A stretch of DNA of 64,000 nucleotides from Candidatus Sabulitectum silens (GTDB lineage Bacteria > Fermentibacterota > Fermentibacteria > Fermentibacterales > JCC-6), in contig MJAN01000004.1 in the NCBI GenBank assembly GCA_001875255.1, positions 1-64,000 of the forward strand, read 5' to 3'. Positions 1 to 9,224 of the stretch are shown here, one piece after another. Made by a program: the position numbers and the translations under genes. Position 1 is the stretch's first letter. Every line of letters begins with the position of its first letter. Under the pieces are notes generated by a model. That model ran no database searches and was not told where the DNA came from. It was given only the letters and a program-made list of their open reading frames with translations.

Positions 1-236
1 GGGGGGCAAGTCAAGTACATTGCGAAAGTACCAGAGCCCTCTTTTTGCCGAAGCCTGGAGACGCTCTGAACCTGTCTTCCTAAATCCGTGTGGGATGTCT
101 TTTCCCGGCTGGGGCCTTCTTCAGGAACAGCGCCGGTTTTTACATTCAAAGTCCATGCCACCCCTGATGCCTTTTCGGCATCTGCAAAGCCATCCGTAAA
201 CTTGACAAATAGATTCTGTATTTTACCTTCTGTCAA
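1..236 (-). CDS. Possible partial CDS, unknown product
   Basis: On the minus strand one frame stays open from a TTG at 236 to the window edge, 78 codons without a stop. It begins TEGKIQNLFVKFTDGFADAE and runs off the end. The residue composition looks like an ordinary soluble protein, but I recognise no family and see no good ribosome binding site. A plus-strand frame of similar length (88-282) competes with it. This may be the start of a real gene cut by the window edge or a chance open frame. No other gene is visible in 1-393. Confidence 0.25.
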   Translation of the reverse strand, partial: MTEGKIQNLFVKFTDGFADAEKASGVAWTLNVKTGAVPEEGPSREKTSHTDLGRQVQSVSRLRQKEGSGTFAMYLTCP

Positions 237-363
237 TCATTTATGCAATAGCGGCTTCGGAACCCGGAACAGATGGTTCTGAAAGAACAGGGCATTGCAC
301 TTGACATTCGTCACTTGACACTGCAGATAGTAACAGTTGACCATTGAATAAGTTAGTTTGTTT

Positions 364-393
364 TTGTCTTGACACAAAGAAGGGTTATATAAT
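364..393 (+). promoter_or_regulatory. Possible promoter overlapping the rpoD start
   Basis: TTGTCT at 364-369, an 18-base spacer and a perfect TATAAT at 388-393 resemble a sigma-70 promoter. The -10 box touches the only available rpoD start codon (TTG at 394), so a transcript from it would begin inside the gene. TTGACA also occurs at 202, 301, 315 and 369 in this AT-richer stretch. The true promoter may therefore lie further upstream. Confidence 0.35.
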
Positions 394-1236
394 TTGGGTA
401 TTCGCAGGGTAGAAGGCAAATCACTAGAGCTTTATTTAAGGGAAATTGGTTCTAAAGAGTCTCTAACTTCCGAGGAGGAGGCCGACCTCGCCCGCAGGAT
501 AAAGGCCGACGACACCGAGGCACAGGAAGTGCTGGTGGAGGCAAATCTCCGTTTCGTTGTAAGCATCGCAAAACAGTACGCAAACCAGGGAGTTGCCCTG
601 GAAGACCTTATCAGTGAGGGCAATGTCGGCCTTATCCGTGCCGCAAGGGGTTTCGACGAGAACCGGGGATGCAGGTTCATCACCTACGCGGTATGGTGGA
701 TCAGGCAGGCCATTCTGCAGACCCTGGCGGAGAACTCCAGGATAGTCAGGCTCCCATTGAACAGGGTGAACGAACTGTACCGCATGGGAAGGGCTTCCAG
801 GGAACTGGGCCACTCGCTGGGAAGGGCTCCCTCCGCTGAAGAAATAGCAGGAAAGCTGGATGTCCCCAGGAAGAACATAGAGGGTATGCTCTCCATCCAC
901 AGTACGCACCTTTCCCTGGACAGACCGGTGTACGACGGAAGCGACAAAACATTCCAGGAAATGATGGCCTCCGACGGCGAAGGTGCCCCGGAAGACGCCG
1001 TCGCGGAGGACTCTCTGAAAAGCAGCGTTTATGAAATGCTCTCTTCGCTGGACATGAGGGAAAGAACCATCATCAGCCTGTTCTTCGGCCTCAGCACCAA
1101 CCGCAGACACACACTTGCGGAGATCGGCAGAACCATGGGAATAAGCCGGGAGAGGGTAAGGCAGCTGAAGAACCGAGCCATCGACAAGCTTCAGTCCTTC
1201 GCCGACTCTGACAAGGTACTGATGTTCCTTGAGTGA
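394..1236 (+). CDS. rpoD: RNA polymerase sigma factor, RpoD/SigA type
   Basis: Sigma-70 family factor that directs RNA polymerase to promoters. The protein has 280 residues. Region 1.2 is near residues 10-19 (LELYLREIG), region 2 at about 46-115 with FVVSIAKQYANQG and TYAVWWIRQAI, region 3 at about 125-190, and region 4 at about 215-270 with the helix-turn-helix TLAEIGRTMGISRERVRQL. Region 1.1 is absent, as in the short primary sigma factors of Bacteroidota; a group 2 factor is the alternative. The start is TTG at 394, because the frame is closed by TGA at 370-372 and has no other start; GAAGGG lies 9 bases upstream. The gene is intact and converges with the DUF3343 gene. Confidence 0.93.
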   Translation: MGIRRVEGKSLELYLREIGSKESLTSEEEADLARRIKADDTEAQEVLVEANLRFVVSIAKQYANQGVALEDLISEGNVGLIRAARGFDENRGCRFITYAVWWIRQAILQTLAENSRIVRLPLNRVNELYRMGRASRELGHSLGRAPSAEEIAGKLDVPRKNIEGMLSIHSTHLSLDRPVYDGSDKTFQEMMASDGEGAPEDAVAEDSLKSSVYEMLSSLDMRERTIISLFFGLSTNRRHTLAEIGRTMGISRERVRQLKNRAIDKLQSFADSDKVLMFLE

Positions 1237-1494
1237 TCAGCTGGAATAACACCTGCTGCCGGGCTCAGGCCCCTTGTGCTCCTCGATCTTTCTGGGTTTC
1301 AAACCCTTCTTCTCTATTATCTTCAGAAAAGCAGGACCCTCATCGGCCCTGACCGAAACACACATGCCGCAGTCGGTGGACATGTTCCTGGGAATAGGGA
1401 CCATTCTGCAGGATATGCCCTCCTTCCTGGCGGCCCTTTCCGCCGCGAGGACATGGGACATCGATTCGAAGATCATGTAAAGATGGTCACTCAC
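1237..1494 (-). CDS. DUF3343 putative Se/S carrier protein
   Basis: An 85-residue protein of the DUF3343 (putative Se/S carrier-like) family. These small proteins are thought to carry reduced sulfur or selenium on cysteine. The conserved CGMC motif gives Cys42 and Cys45, and there is another Cys four residues from the end. Its start overlaps the end of the upstream cysteine desulfurase gene by 8 bases, so the two are probably translated together. That pairing is common for this family and suggests the desulfurase loads the carrier. The client enzyme is not in the window. Confidence 0.85.
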   Translation of the reverse strand: MSDHLYMIFESMSHVLAAERAARKEGISCRMVPIPRNMSTDCGMCVSVRADEGPAFLKIIEKKGLKPRKIEEHKGPEPGSRCYSS

Positions 1495-2626
1495 GGAATA
1501 ACCTCACAGCGTTCAGTGTTTTTTCGATCTCTTCCATTGTGGTAAAGACACCGGGGCTGAGCCTTACGGTTCCCCCGGGGAATGTTCCTATGGTACGGTG
1601 GGCACAGGAGGCGCAGTGAAAACCGTGTCTGCAGCAGATGTCGTGTTCCACCGCCAGATAGTGAGCCACACCTGCGGTGCAGCTGTTCTCAAGGGTAAAG
1701 GAGACCACTGCGGTCCAGGGTTCACCCGCCGGGGGTCTGTATACTCTGGCCCCCTTGATCTCCCCTATGCCTTCGGCAAGCCTTCCGGCGGTCTGCATTT
1801 TCCTTCTGTAGATCTCTTCGAACCCCAGCTCCCTGATGTACTGAATGCCGGCCAGAAGCCCCGCAAGGCCAGGACCGTTCATGGTTCCCGCCTCGAACCT
1901 GTCCGGCATGAAGTCCGGCTGCCTGGTTTCCTCGGAAAGGCTTCCGGTGCCCCCCTGGGCCAGGGGTGCGATTCTCCCGGTATCGAAGTGGTCGGCGAAA
2001 ACAAGGCCTCCGGTACCGGGAACGCCGAGGAGCCCCTTGTGGCCTGTGAAGGCGATGATGTCTGCCCCTGAAGAGAAGTCCAGGGGAACTATTCCCGCAC
2101 TCTGGGCGGCGTCAAGCAGAAGGACCGTTCCGTGTTCCCTGCAGATACTGGAGATGGCGGCCACATCCTGCACGGTTCCAGTTACATTGGATCCGTGATT
2201 GATCACGGCGAGCTTGGAACCGGGAATTTCCCTGGCGAAGTGATCGAGGTCGAGCCGGCCCATGCCATCGCAGCGGCAGTAGGCAACATTGATGCCCTTT
2301 GATGCCAGGGAGGTGAGGGGGCGTGTAACGGCGTTGTGCTCCATTTTCGAGGAAATGACCCGGTCGCCGGGGTCGAGCATCCCGTGAAGAACGGTGTTGA
2401 TGGCCCAGGTTACATTGTGGGTGAAAACCACATTCATGGAGCTGCCGCATCCGAAAAAATCCGCAACGGCTTCCCTGCAGTCAAGAACAATGCCCATGGC
2501 ATCAAGGGAGGCGGTGCAGTTACCCCTGGCGGGGCTTGCGCCGATGTTCCTTATGAACCCGGAAACCGCTTCGGTTACCGACTCGGGCTTCGGCCAGGAT
2601 GTGGAGGCATTGTCGAGATAGATCAA
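1487..2626 (-). CDS. Cysteine desulfurase family protein (class V aminotransferase fold)
   Basis: PLP enzyme of 379 residues, closest in architecture to the EF2568-type cysteine desulfurase-like group. It is expected to remove sulfur (or selenium from selenocysteine) and pass it on as a persulfide. The PLP lysine is Lys197 in FTGHKGLLG, and the cofactor-binding LLLDAAQS stretch lies at about 169-176. The acceptor cysteine region HCASCAH gives Cys338 and Cys341. The N-terminal YLDNASTSWPKP is typical. The gene is intact and overlaps the DUF3343 carrier downstream. No IscU or SufU scaffold is nearby, so a role in general Fe-S assembly is less likely than a specialised one. Confidence 0.88.
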   Translation of the reverse strand: MIYLDNASTSWPKPESVTEAVSGFIRNIGASPARGNCTASLDAMGIVLDCREAVADFFGCGSSMNVVFTHNVTWAINTVLHGMLDPGDRVISSKMEHNAVTRPLTSLASKGINVAYCRCDGMGRLDLDHFAREIPGSKLAVINHGSNVTGTVQDVAAISSICREHGTVLLLDAAQSAGIVPLDFSSGADIIAFTGHKGLLGVPGTGGLVFADHFDTGRIAPLAQGGTGSLSEETRQPDFMPDRFEAGTMNGPGLAGLLAGIQYIRELGFEEIYRRKMQTAGRLAEGIGEIKGARVYRPPAGEPWTAVVSFTLENSCTAGVAHYLAVEHDICCRHGFHCASCAHRTIGTFPGGTVRLSPGVFTTMEEIEKTLNAVRLFRE

Positions 2627-2673
2627 TGTGCATTCCTTTCCGCACCAAGGAATATAAGGAAACCCACGGGGAA

Positions 2674-3885
2674 CTACCTGCCCAGGATGCTGCGGAGGGA
2701 ATCGGCCAGCCAGGAATACTGTTCACCGGAATTGTAGAGCTGGGCGGAAATTCTTACTATCCTGAGTTCTCCCCCTCTTATCTCTGTTACGGGAACGATG
2801 GTTTTGAACTCCTCCTTCAGCCTTTTCTGGACCGGGTCGGTCCAGTTCACGGGCCTTTTTCCCCGTTGAGCGGTTCCAGGAAGGGTCACCGCCGCCATGG
2901 ACCCCACCATGGAATCCGGGCAGGGCGGTTCTGACCCCAGGGCCTCGCAGAGGATATTCCTGCCGGCAATGGCCTTTTCCCTGTTCATTGACATGATCGA
3001 TGGCCACCCCCCGTTCACCATCCCCTTCATGTGGTCAATTGCGTGGGGAACCATAAGGGCCGGTGTGGGGTCCGGGGTTCCGTTCCAGCTGAAAAGCACC
3101 TGAAAATCGGAAAGGTCAGTTTCGAACTCCTCGGGAAGGTGGCTGATCACAAGGGGCTGAAAACCCTCCTGGAAATCGGGACGGACATAGAGAAGGGCCG
3201 CGGAACGGGGACTGCAAAGCCACTTGTGGCAATTCCCCGTGTAGGCCAGGCAGCCCAGCTCCCGGAGGTTCAGGGGAACCTGACCCGGGCCGTGGGCGCC
3301 GTCGACTATGGTTTCCACTCCATAGTCCCCCAGCAGGGTGATTATCTTCTTCAGGGGGAGGATCATCCCCGTGGAACTGACTATGTGATCCACAAGGGCG
3401 TATTTCACAGAGGGGTTCAGGGCCCGGGCAAAGGCATCAAGTATGGAATCCTCCCCGGGCACCGGATAGGGCAGCTCCACGGTGACTACATTTGCTCCTT
3501 CAGCCTCGGCCACTTTTCTGAGGGCGTTGTTCGAAGAGAAATACTCCTGGTCTGAAACCAGAACGGAGTCGCCTCTATTCAGTTTGAGATTCCTCAGTAC
3601 GGTATTGATGCCGGTGGTGGCGTTCTCCACCATTGCCAGGGCACCGGGTTCAGCGCCGGTGAAGGTTTCAATCCGGGAAATTGTTTGACGGAGCATGGGC
3701 TGAAGGCGTTCCAGCAGGAACTCCATCGGATCCCCTTCGATGATGCTCAGAAGCTCGGACCTGCCCTTGATCACCGCAGTGGGACAGGCACCGAAGGAGC
3801 CGTGGTTCAAAAAGACAATGCTTTCCTTCAGGCTCCAGTGATCGCTGAACCGGCTTCCTCCGGGGAACCGGTCAGGGGCATACAC
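2674..3885 (-). CDS. Class V aminotransferase, isopenicillin-N-epimerase-like
   Basis: A 403-residue PLP-dependent enzyme of the class V aminotransferase family resembling isopenicillin N epimerase and related lyases. FLNHGSFGACP near residues 25-35 is the usual N-terminal signature, DGAH at about 195-198 contacts the cofactor, and Lys221 in GNCHKWLCSP is the expected PLP lysine. The substrate cannot be predicted. It lies 47 bases upstream of the cysteine desulfurase gene on the same strand and overlaps the PEBP gene by 14 bases, so these genes are probably co-transcribed. The gene is intact. Confidence 0.85.
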   Translation of the reverse strand: MYAPDRFPGGSRFSDHWSLKESIVFLNHGSFGACPTAVIKGRSELLSIIEGDPMEFLLERLQPMLRQTISRIETFTGAEPGALAMVENATTGINTVLRNLKLNRGDSVLVSDQEYFSSNNALRKVAEAEGANVVTVELPYPVPGEDSILDAFARALNPSVKYALVDHIVSSTGMILPLKKIITLLGDYGVETIVDGAHGPGQVPLNLRELGCLAYTGNCHKWLCSPRSAALLYVRPDFQEGFQPLVISHLPEEFETDLSDFQVLFSWNGTPDPTPALMVPHAIDHMKGMVNGGWPSIMSMNREKAIAGRNILCEALGSEPPCPDSMVGSMAAVTLPGTAQRGKRPVNWTDPVQKRLKEEFKTIVPVTEIRGGELRIVRISAQLYNSGEQYSWLADSLRSILGR

Positions 3886-4318
3886 AGCCGAGGCAAGCCT
3901 CCCGAAGAACGTGACCCTTCATGGCGACGGTGAGGTCGGCGGCCTTTATGGCTGAACCGGAGATGTCCAGCCTTCTGTCCAGGGCGTAAAGGGTGATTTT
4001 CAGCCTGAGGTCTTCCGAGTTGCCCTGGGGACCTGTCCAGCCGATCTCACCGAAATCGTTCAAGCCCTGCCGGCTGCCGTCCTCAAGAACGCTATCCCGG
4101 GGAAGCTTCCCGTAGACGGTTTTCAGTGTGTTGGGAATGTTCCACATAAGCCAGTGGACCTTGTTCCTGGATGATGTGCAGATAAGGGCCAGGGAAACAG
4201 TGCCCTCCGGCTCGCCATCCCAGCCAATGGGAGGGGAAGCGTTGAGGCCGCTGCCCGAGTACCATTCCGGAAGGAACTCTCCCTCGTTGAAAGCGCTGCT
4301 GCAGACTTTAAATTCCAT
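3872..4318 (-). CDS. YbhB/YbcL-family PEBP protein
   Basis: A 148-residue phosphatidylethanolamine-binding-like protein (Raf kinase inhibitor-like, YbhB/YbcL family). Features seen are the early FNEGEFLPEWY segment, a proline-rich ligand loop (ASPPIGWDGEPEG), HWLMWNIP in the centre and YGKLPRDSVLEDG. Bacterial members have no firmly established function. The C-terminus ends in an unusual Cys-rich LGCVCP. The start ATG at 4318 follows a GGAAAGAGG-type ribosome binding site, and a candidate promoter lies just upstream. Confidence 0.85.
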   Translation of the reverse strand: MEFKVCSSAFNEGEFLPEWYSGSGLNASPPIGWDGEPEGTVSLALICTSSRNKVHWLMWNIPNTLKTVYGKLPRDSVLEDGSRQGLNDFGEIGWTGPQGNSEDLRLKITLYALDRRLDISGSAIKAADLTVAMKGHVLREACLGCVCP

Positions 4319-4345
4319 TTCCCACCTCTTTCCTATGACATACGC

Positions 4346-4375
4346 AACATATCGTGTGTGAACCCGGATTGTAAA
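4346..4375 (-). promoter_or_regulatory. Candidate promoter for the PEBP/aminotransferase/desulfurase run
   Basis: Read on the minus strand, TTTACA (4375-4370), an 18-base spacer and TATGTT (4351-4346) lie 28 bases before the start codon at 4318. Spacing and boxes fit a sigma-70 promoter moderately well. Confidence 0.4.
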
Positions 4376-4384
4376 GGGGCGGGA

Positions 4385-5317
4385 CTATAAATCCGCCGGA
4401 CACCTGTCCGCGTCGCCACAGGGAGCCCAGGGCTCGATCCTGGCTATCACATCCTTTATGGAGGGATCAAGGGCGAGGATGGCCTTTTCCACTTCCCTGG
4501 CGGTCAGGAAGGCCTGTTCCACCTGGATCTGACCCTCCACCTGGAGGTGCAGATCTACGAATATCCCTCCTGCCTGAAGCCTTGCCCTGAGGTCATGCAC
4601 CCCCATGACGCCCCCGGTTTCAAGGACCGTTGCCCTGATCCTGTGGATGAACTCCGGGGGGGCGGCCTTGTTCGTCATCTGAAGCAGACCTGGCCAGAGC
4701 ACCTTCCAGGCTGAGAACACCACGAAAATCGAGACCACCACCCCTGCGGCGGCATCAAGGAAGGCAAGTCCCGGGGATATCCGGGCTGCCAGCACGGCAA
4801 CCAGCACCGGTATTGAGCTAAGGGCATCGCTTCGATTGTGGCTGGCGTTGGCGGCCAGGGCCATTGATCCGGTGATCCTGCTTTTTTTCAGTGTCCATCT
4901 GTAAAGGGTTTCCTTGACCACTATGGAAACGGCTGCCGCAACCGCCGCGGCGGTACCCGGCACCGTATGCACCCGGGTGCTTAAAAGTGCCTTCACCCCC
5001 TCATATCCAATACCAGACCCGCCGCAGCGAGCATCACCCCTATGAAGATGGCCACACCGGTCTCTATTCCTCTGTGTCCCACGGGATGGGACTCGTCCGG
5101 GGGGGCGGCACCAGTATCGGGAACCTATGATCACAGCTATATCAGTGGATATGTCGGAAAGACTGTGTACGGAATCGGCCACAAGGGCCCTGCTGTTGGC
5201 GGCAAAGCCGGCATAGGCCTTCAGGGCGGTCAGAAGAAGGTTCACCACCAACCCGGTCAGGGCTGCTCGCCCTGTTATCTCAGAGTACGACTGATGCTCG
5301 TCTGATGTATTCCGCAT
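4385..5317 (-). CDS. Cation diffusion facilitator (CDF) transporter, frameshifted
   Basis: Inner membrane divalent metal/proton antiporter of about 310 residues. The first metal site is seen in DSVHSLSDI (Asp48, His51, Asp55) and the second in NASHNRSDAL. Several hydrophobic helices and a C-terminal cytoplasmic CDF domain follow. Between about 5000 and 5105 the frame is wrong: the correct frame reads SHPVGHRGIETGVAIFIGV, the expected loop and helix. The two compensating indels map to a run of seven G at 5099-5105 and a run of five C at 4996-5000. The start overlaps the end of the M20 peptidase gene. Which metal it moves cannot be told. Confidence 0.85.
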   Translation of the reverse strand: MRNTSDEHQSYSEITGRAALTGLVVNLLLTALKAYAGFAANSRALVADSVHSLSDISTDIAVIIGSRYWCRPPGRVPSRGTQRNRDRCGHLHRGDARCGGSGIGYEGVKALLSTRVHTVPGTAAAVAAAVSIVVKETLYRWTLKKSRITGSMALAANASHNRSDALSSIPVLVAVLAARISPGLAFLDAAAGVVVSIFVVFSAWKVLWPGLLQMTNKAAPPEFIHRIRATVLETGGVMGVHDLRARLQAGGIFVDLHLQVEGQIQVEQAFLTAREVEKAILALDPSIKDVIARIEPWAPCGDADRCPADL

Positions 5318-6514
5318 AGAACCCTACACAGTTCAGATAGTCTTCAACGGCGATGCTCTCGTTGATGGAATGGAGAGCCCTATACCCATCCCACCCAGGT
5401 GAACAGGAAGGAACCGGTAGGTGTTGTCAGCTATCCTTCCGTACCTTCTGGAGTCGGTTGCCGCGGGAAAAACACCTGTTGTTATGGAACCACCAAGAAC
5501 GGCGGCCATGGATTCCCGAAGGTGTCTGAAGTCCGGAGTATCGGTGTCCGCTATGCCAGAGGGTTCGGAAACACTGGGGTTTTCCAGAAGCTCTGCGGTT
5601 ACTCCACTACCGGAGAGGGCGGAGGCGATGCACCGGGAACCCTTCCACGGAAGACAGCGGTGCCGGTCTGGTGTTAACTATGGCCTGGGCTCCGCCGGGA
5701 AGAACATTCTCCTTGCAGCCCCTGAAATGATGGTGGGTGCAAGGGTGGTCCCCTGGAACATGGCACCCTTCAGGGAATCCGGGAGTGGCGGATCACCAAA
5801 GTCGAGTTCTTCAAGAAGGACAATTGCCCGGGCCAGTTCACCTATGGCCGTCCTTTTCGGCGGTACTGAAGCGTGGCACTGAACAGCTTCCGAAACCAGA
5901 CGGAAGGATGCATAGCCCTTTTCGGCAATACCGATCACCGCCGTTTCCCCGCCTGTGACCCCCTGGTAGATATAACCGCCCTCGTCCAGGACACTGCTGC
6001 ACCTTACACCCATGGAGGAAAGCCTCGCGGTGATCGCTCCCGCCCCGTTAAGACCGCCAACCTCCTCGTCGTGACCAAAGGCAAGCAGCACCGTTCGGGA
6101 TGGCTTGAAACCACGATGAAGCAGTTGTTCACAGGCTTCCAGCATTCCGGCGAAACCGCACTTGTAATCGATGGTTCCCCTGCCGTATACCCTTCCCCGG
6201 TCCACACGGCCGCTGAAGGGATCGAAGGTCCAGTTGCCCTGGCCCGGGGGAACCACATCCTGATGGGCGGTGAGCATGAGGGGAGGGGCCTCGGGGCTGG
6301 TCCCACGCCAGAAAAGGAGCAGGGAGGCCTCCCCGATGACCTCGGTTTCCAGAGAGGAAAACACACCTGGCCAGCTGGAGAAGGCGTACTCCCTCATCCT
6401 GTGAAAGGGTTCAAGGGAGAACTCCTCCGGTGAGGAAACCGTGGGAAAGCCTATCGTTCCGGCAAACCTCTTTACCGCTTCTCCGGGGTGGGCGAGAAGG
6501 TCATTGTGTGACAT
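5280..6514 (-). CDS. M20 family metallopeptidase (carboxypeptidase S-like), frameshifted
   Basis: Zinc peptidase/deacylase of about 411 residues. TAHQDVVPPG holds the first metal His and Asp, RGTIDYKCG the bridging Asp, and GHDEEVGG the catalytic Glu pair. The continuous frame stops at 5678, but the protein continues after three shifts. The first is at the four-C run 5719-5722, giving the typical KENVLPGGAQAIVNTR. The second is near 5645. The third is near 5379, giving IADNTYRFLPV and then the family C-terminal LHSINESIAVEDY. The corrected stop is TGA at 5282-5280, overlapping the CDF start by 38 bases. The substrate is unknown; the family acts on small peptides and N-acyl amino acids. Confidence 0.85.
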
Positions 6515-7450
6515 TCGCCCATTTTATGTGAAAGCCGGAGTAGCCCAGTGTATCTGTATAAACGAGAACCGACTCGGCGATATTCACCGCTTCGAGAAGT
6601 GTTGATGTTCCCGGTACTATCATTGTAATGTGAACCGGTCTGTCCTCGGTGTTCCTTCTGTTGATGGACCGTTCAACCTGGGAAAGACTTCTGTTGAAAA
6701 CCCTCTGATTGAAAGCCATTGAGGTGACGGGCTCCACCACATCGGTGCCATACTCCTCCACCTGGCATCTGAACCACTCTTCGGTGAAAAGCAGTTTCAG
6801 CTCCACCGGCTGAACCACCGTGGAGTCAACCTCCGGGGGAGGTACAGGCTTAAGAATGGGTACTGAGGCGTAGGCGGTTTCCGTGGAATCGAGCCAGGCG
6901 AAAAGGGAATCGGCTGCGAGATACCTGAAATCGGAACTGTTTATCTTCTGCCCCATGTAGTTCACCACCGGTTGAATGGAGATGGAGCCGTGGGCCAGGA
7001 AGGATACCGTGGTTCCCTCGGGTATGAGGGACAGATCCACATTTGTTCTGGGGGAAGCGGAGGTTCCCTCGGCATTGAACACATAGACTATATCCGTTCC
7101 CAGCATTATGGGAAGCGAATCAATGGGGATCTCCACCTCTTCAAGGGCGAGATCATCCCGGTTCACCTCCGGCTCGTACACGGACCGCTCGAAGTTGCTG
7201 ACTATATAGATACCCCCAGTGCCCCCACCAGGAAGATGGCAAGCCCCAGAAGACCGGTCCGCTTGCGATGGGTGGGAACCAGCCTGGGTGTTTCCACCGG
7301 AGCGTCGGAGTCTTTGTCATGGAGGGGTTTCTGAAGGGCAGACCTCTGTTCCCTCAGGGGATCGTTCTGGTTGTCAAGCAGAAAACCGCAGTTCTCGCAT
7401 CTGCCCCGGGTGCGCCCAGGATTTTCATGGCCGCAGCTTCTACAACGCAT
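6501..7450 (-). CDS. Zinc-ribbon membrane-anchored protein, unknown function, frameshifted
   Basis: The N-terminus is a CxxC...CxxC zinc ribbon (MRCRSCGHENP, CENCGF). A charged linker and one transmembrane helix (TGLLGLAIFLVGA) follow at about residues 65-78, then about 235 residues predicted to lie outside the cytoplasm. The frame breaks just after the helix at one of two five-C runs (7213-7217 or 7222-7226). Correcting one base joins it to IYIVSNFERSVYEPEV and the rest. I do not recognise the outer domain. The start overlaps the end of the SurA-like gene and the end overlaps the M20 start, so it sits within one operon. Confidence 0.7.
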
Positions 7451-9136
7451 CGGTTACCTCCTCTGCATTCTCTGGCTCTGAAACCCCGGGGGTCTCAAGG
7501 GGAATAAGGTATTCCTGAAAAAAAGTCTTCGTCCACAAAGGATGATAAACAGCTTTCAAACTGTCTACAAGCCCCTCTATCACCTGTGTTTCCCGGTGCT
7601 GCCCCGCAACAGAGAGAACACGATCCCTTATCTCCCCAGTTCCGGGATGTGCTCGGGGTCTATGGAAAGAAGACTGAACCAGAGGCCGGAGGTTTCGTTA
7701 AGGGGAACGATGGTCTCTTCACCGGGTGTGAGGGCAAAGAGTATCTCACGGACATCCTCGGGAACCATTGACCTCTGAAGGGGAACCGTTCGGTAGCTCT
7801 CCCCCTCTTCGAGAATGGGAGGGAAGGTTTCAAAGCGGTCAGCCGCTTCCAGGATGTTCTCTCCCGACTCGAGCATTGCCTCGGCGGTGTCTATACTGCT
7901 CTGGTCAGGGAGGTAGAGAACATTGAACACCCGTGATTCGGGGACGGGGAAATCCTCTCTGATCTCAGTGTAAACCTGGTTGATCAGGACCGAGTCCACC
8001 TCGATGCGGGGTTCTATAACAAGGTCGTAGTAGTGATCGAGGACCGTTTCCATTTCCTTCCGGCGGATCCGGGTGGCGTTAACCTCCAGGGTATCCAGCC
8101 CGAGTTTCTCGGCCTCCTGCATCTCTACGTCATAAAGGGCCAGCTGCTCGGCATAGTCCCTTGTCCACTGATAACTCGCGGTATTCCTCGGGAGGTAGCC
8201 GGGAAGGTTCATGGCATTTCGGTACACCGAGTATGCGGTTCTGGTGCCTCCGTCCCATGTTACGGCGATGAGCTCTTCCTCCTCTTCAGAGAAGGGCTGA
8301 TAGCTCCTGGCATCTTCGGTGGCCCTGGAAACCAGCATCTCGATCACCTCGGGATTAACCTCAATGCCATGGGCGGTCCTCAGGCTGTCCTCGGCGAACT
8401 TCTTCCTCTCCTCCCTGGCCCTGGCAAGAAGCATGGAGGCTATCCGTGCGGAATCCTCCTGGAAGGGTGCCGGTTCGTATGTCCATACGGAATCTATCTG
8501 CAGTATCCTGTAACCAACCGGAACGGTGAAGGGACCTATGATCTCCCCCTGGACGGGATCGGTGATATGGGGGAGGTCCATTATGTTGGCATAGTTCCTG
8601 TCGGATATCTCAATCCGGCCGGCGGTGCTTCTGGTAATGTCTTCCAGACCGAACTCAACGGCGAAAACCGAGAGGTGTTCCCCTTCCCTTACCATTGTTG
8701 CCACACTGTCCATGAGAAGACTGTCGCGGAGGGCCAGGGCGGTGTACCTCACACCTGTCCCCAGGGTTTCCCAGAACTCCCTTACTTCCTCGTAATCGGA
8801 TTCCACCTTGTCGAGTTCATGGGCGACCCAGGCGTTCTGAAGGATCTCCCTGCGCCTTTCATGGAGCATCCTCTGAACCTCGGGATCGTCGTAGGCGCCG
8901 AGTTCTTCCGCGTGGGCGAGAAAGAGTTCCCGGGCCAGGATATTGTCTCGAAGAACTGTCACCGCTGTGGAATCTCCCCTGTGCTCCTCGAAAGAGCCGG
9001 CAACCTCGCTGTCAAGGACCGACCGGCCGGCAACGGAAATGACCGCCCCGGGAACTTCCGGGCGTGGGTTCGAGCCGCATCCGGCCAGGACAGATAGGGT
9101 CAGGACAATAATGAGGTATTTCAAAACAAGCTCCAT
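7440..9136 (-). CDS. SurA/PpiC-like peptidylprolyl isomerase lipoprotein, frameshifted
   Basis: Periplasmic folding factor, about 565 residues. It has a lipoprotein signal (LSVLAGC, lipid Cys20), a SurA-N-like helical region, and two segments resembling parvulin domains at about 110-220 and 385-490. The frame ends at 7628, but a one-base shift at the four-C run 7634-7637 extends it by about 65 residues. The extension includes TQVIEGLVDSLKAVY, the conserved C-terminal helix of SurA-type chaperones, and ends at TAG 7442-7440, overlapping the zinc-ribbon gene. It probably escorts outer-membrane barrels and lipoproteins. Isomerase activity is an inference from the fold. Confidence 0.83.
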
Positions 9137-9153
9137 TCCGTTATTCCAAAGGT

Positions 9154-9182
9154 TTTACAAGTTTACCTGAGAGCATTATTGT
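9154..9182 (+). promoter_or_regulatory. Promoter for dacB
   Basis: TTTACA at 9154-9159, exactly 17 bases, then TATTGT at 9177-9182 form a good sigma-70-type promoter 43 bases before the dacB ATG. It lies in the 88-base gap between divergent genes. Confidence 0.55.
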
Positions 9183-9224
9183 TATGGTCTGAAAGGGAAA
9201 TGTCAACAGGAAGGACTGGGATCG

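Noticed and set aside
88..282. Plus-strand 64-codon frame before rpoD
   Set aside because: No ribosome binding site, no family and low-information composition; the minus-strand frame is at least as likely.
8033..9097. Long plus-strand open frame (354 codons) opposite the SurA-like gene
   Set aside because: Shadow of a real gene in GC-rich DNA; the opposite strand has a signal peptide and family motifs, this frame has none.
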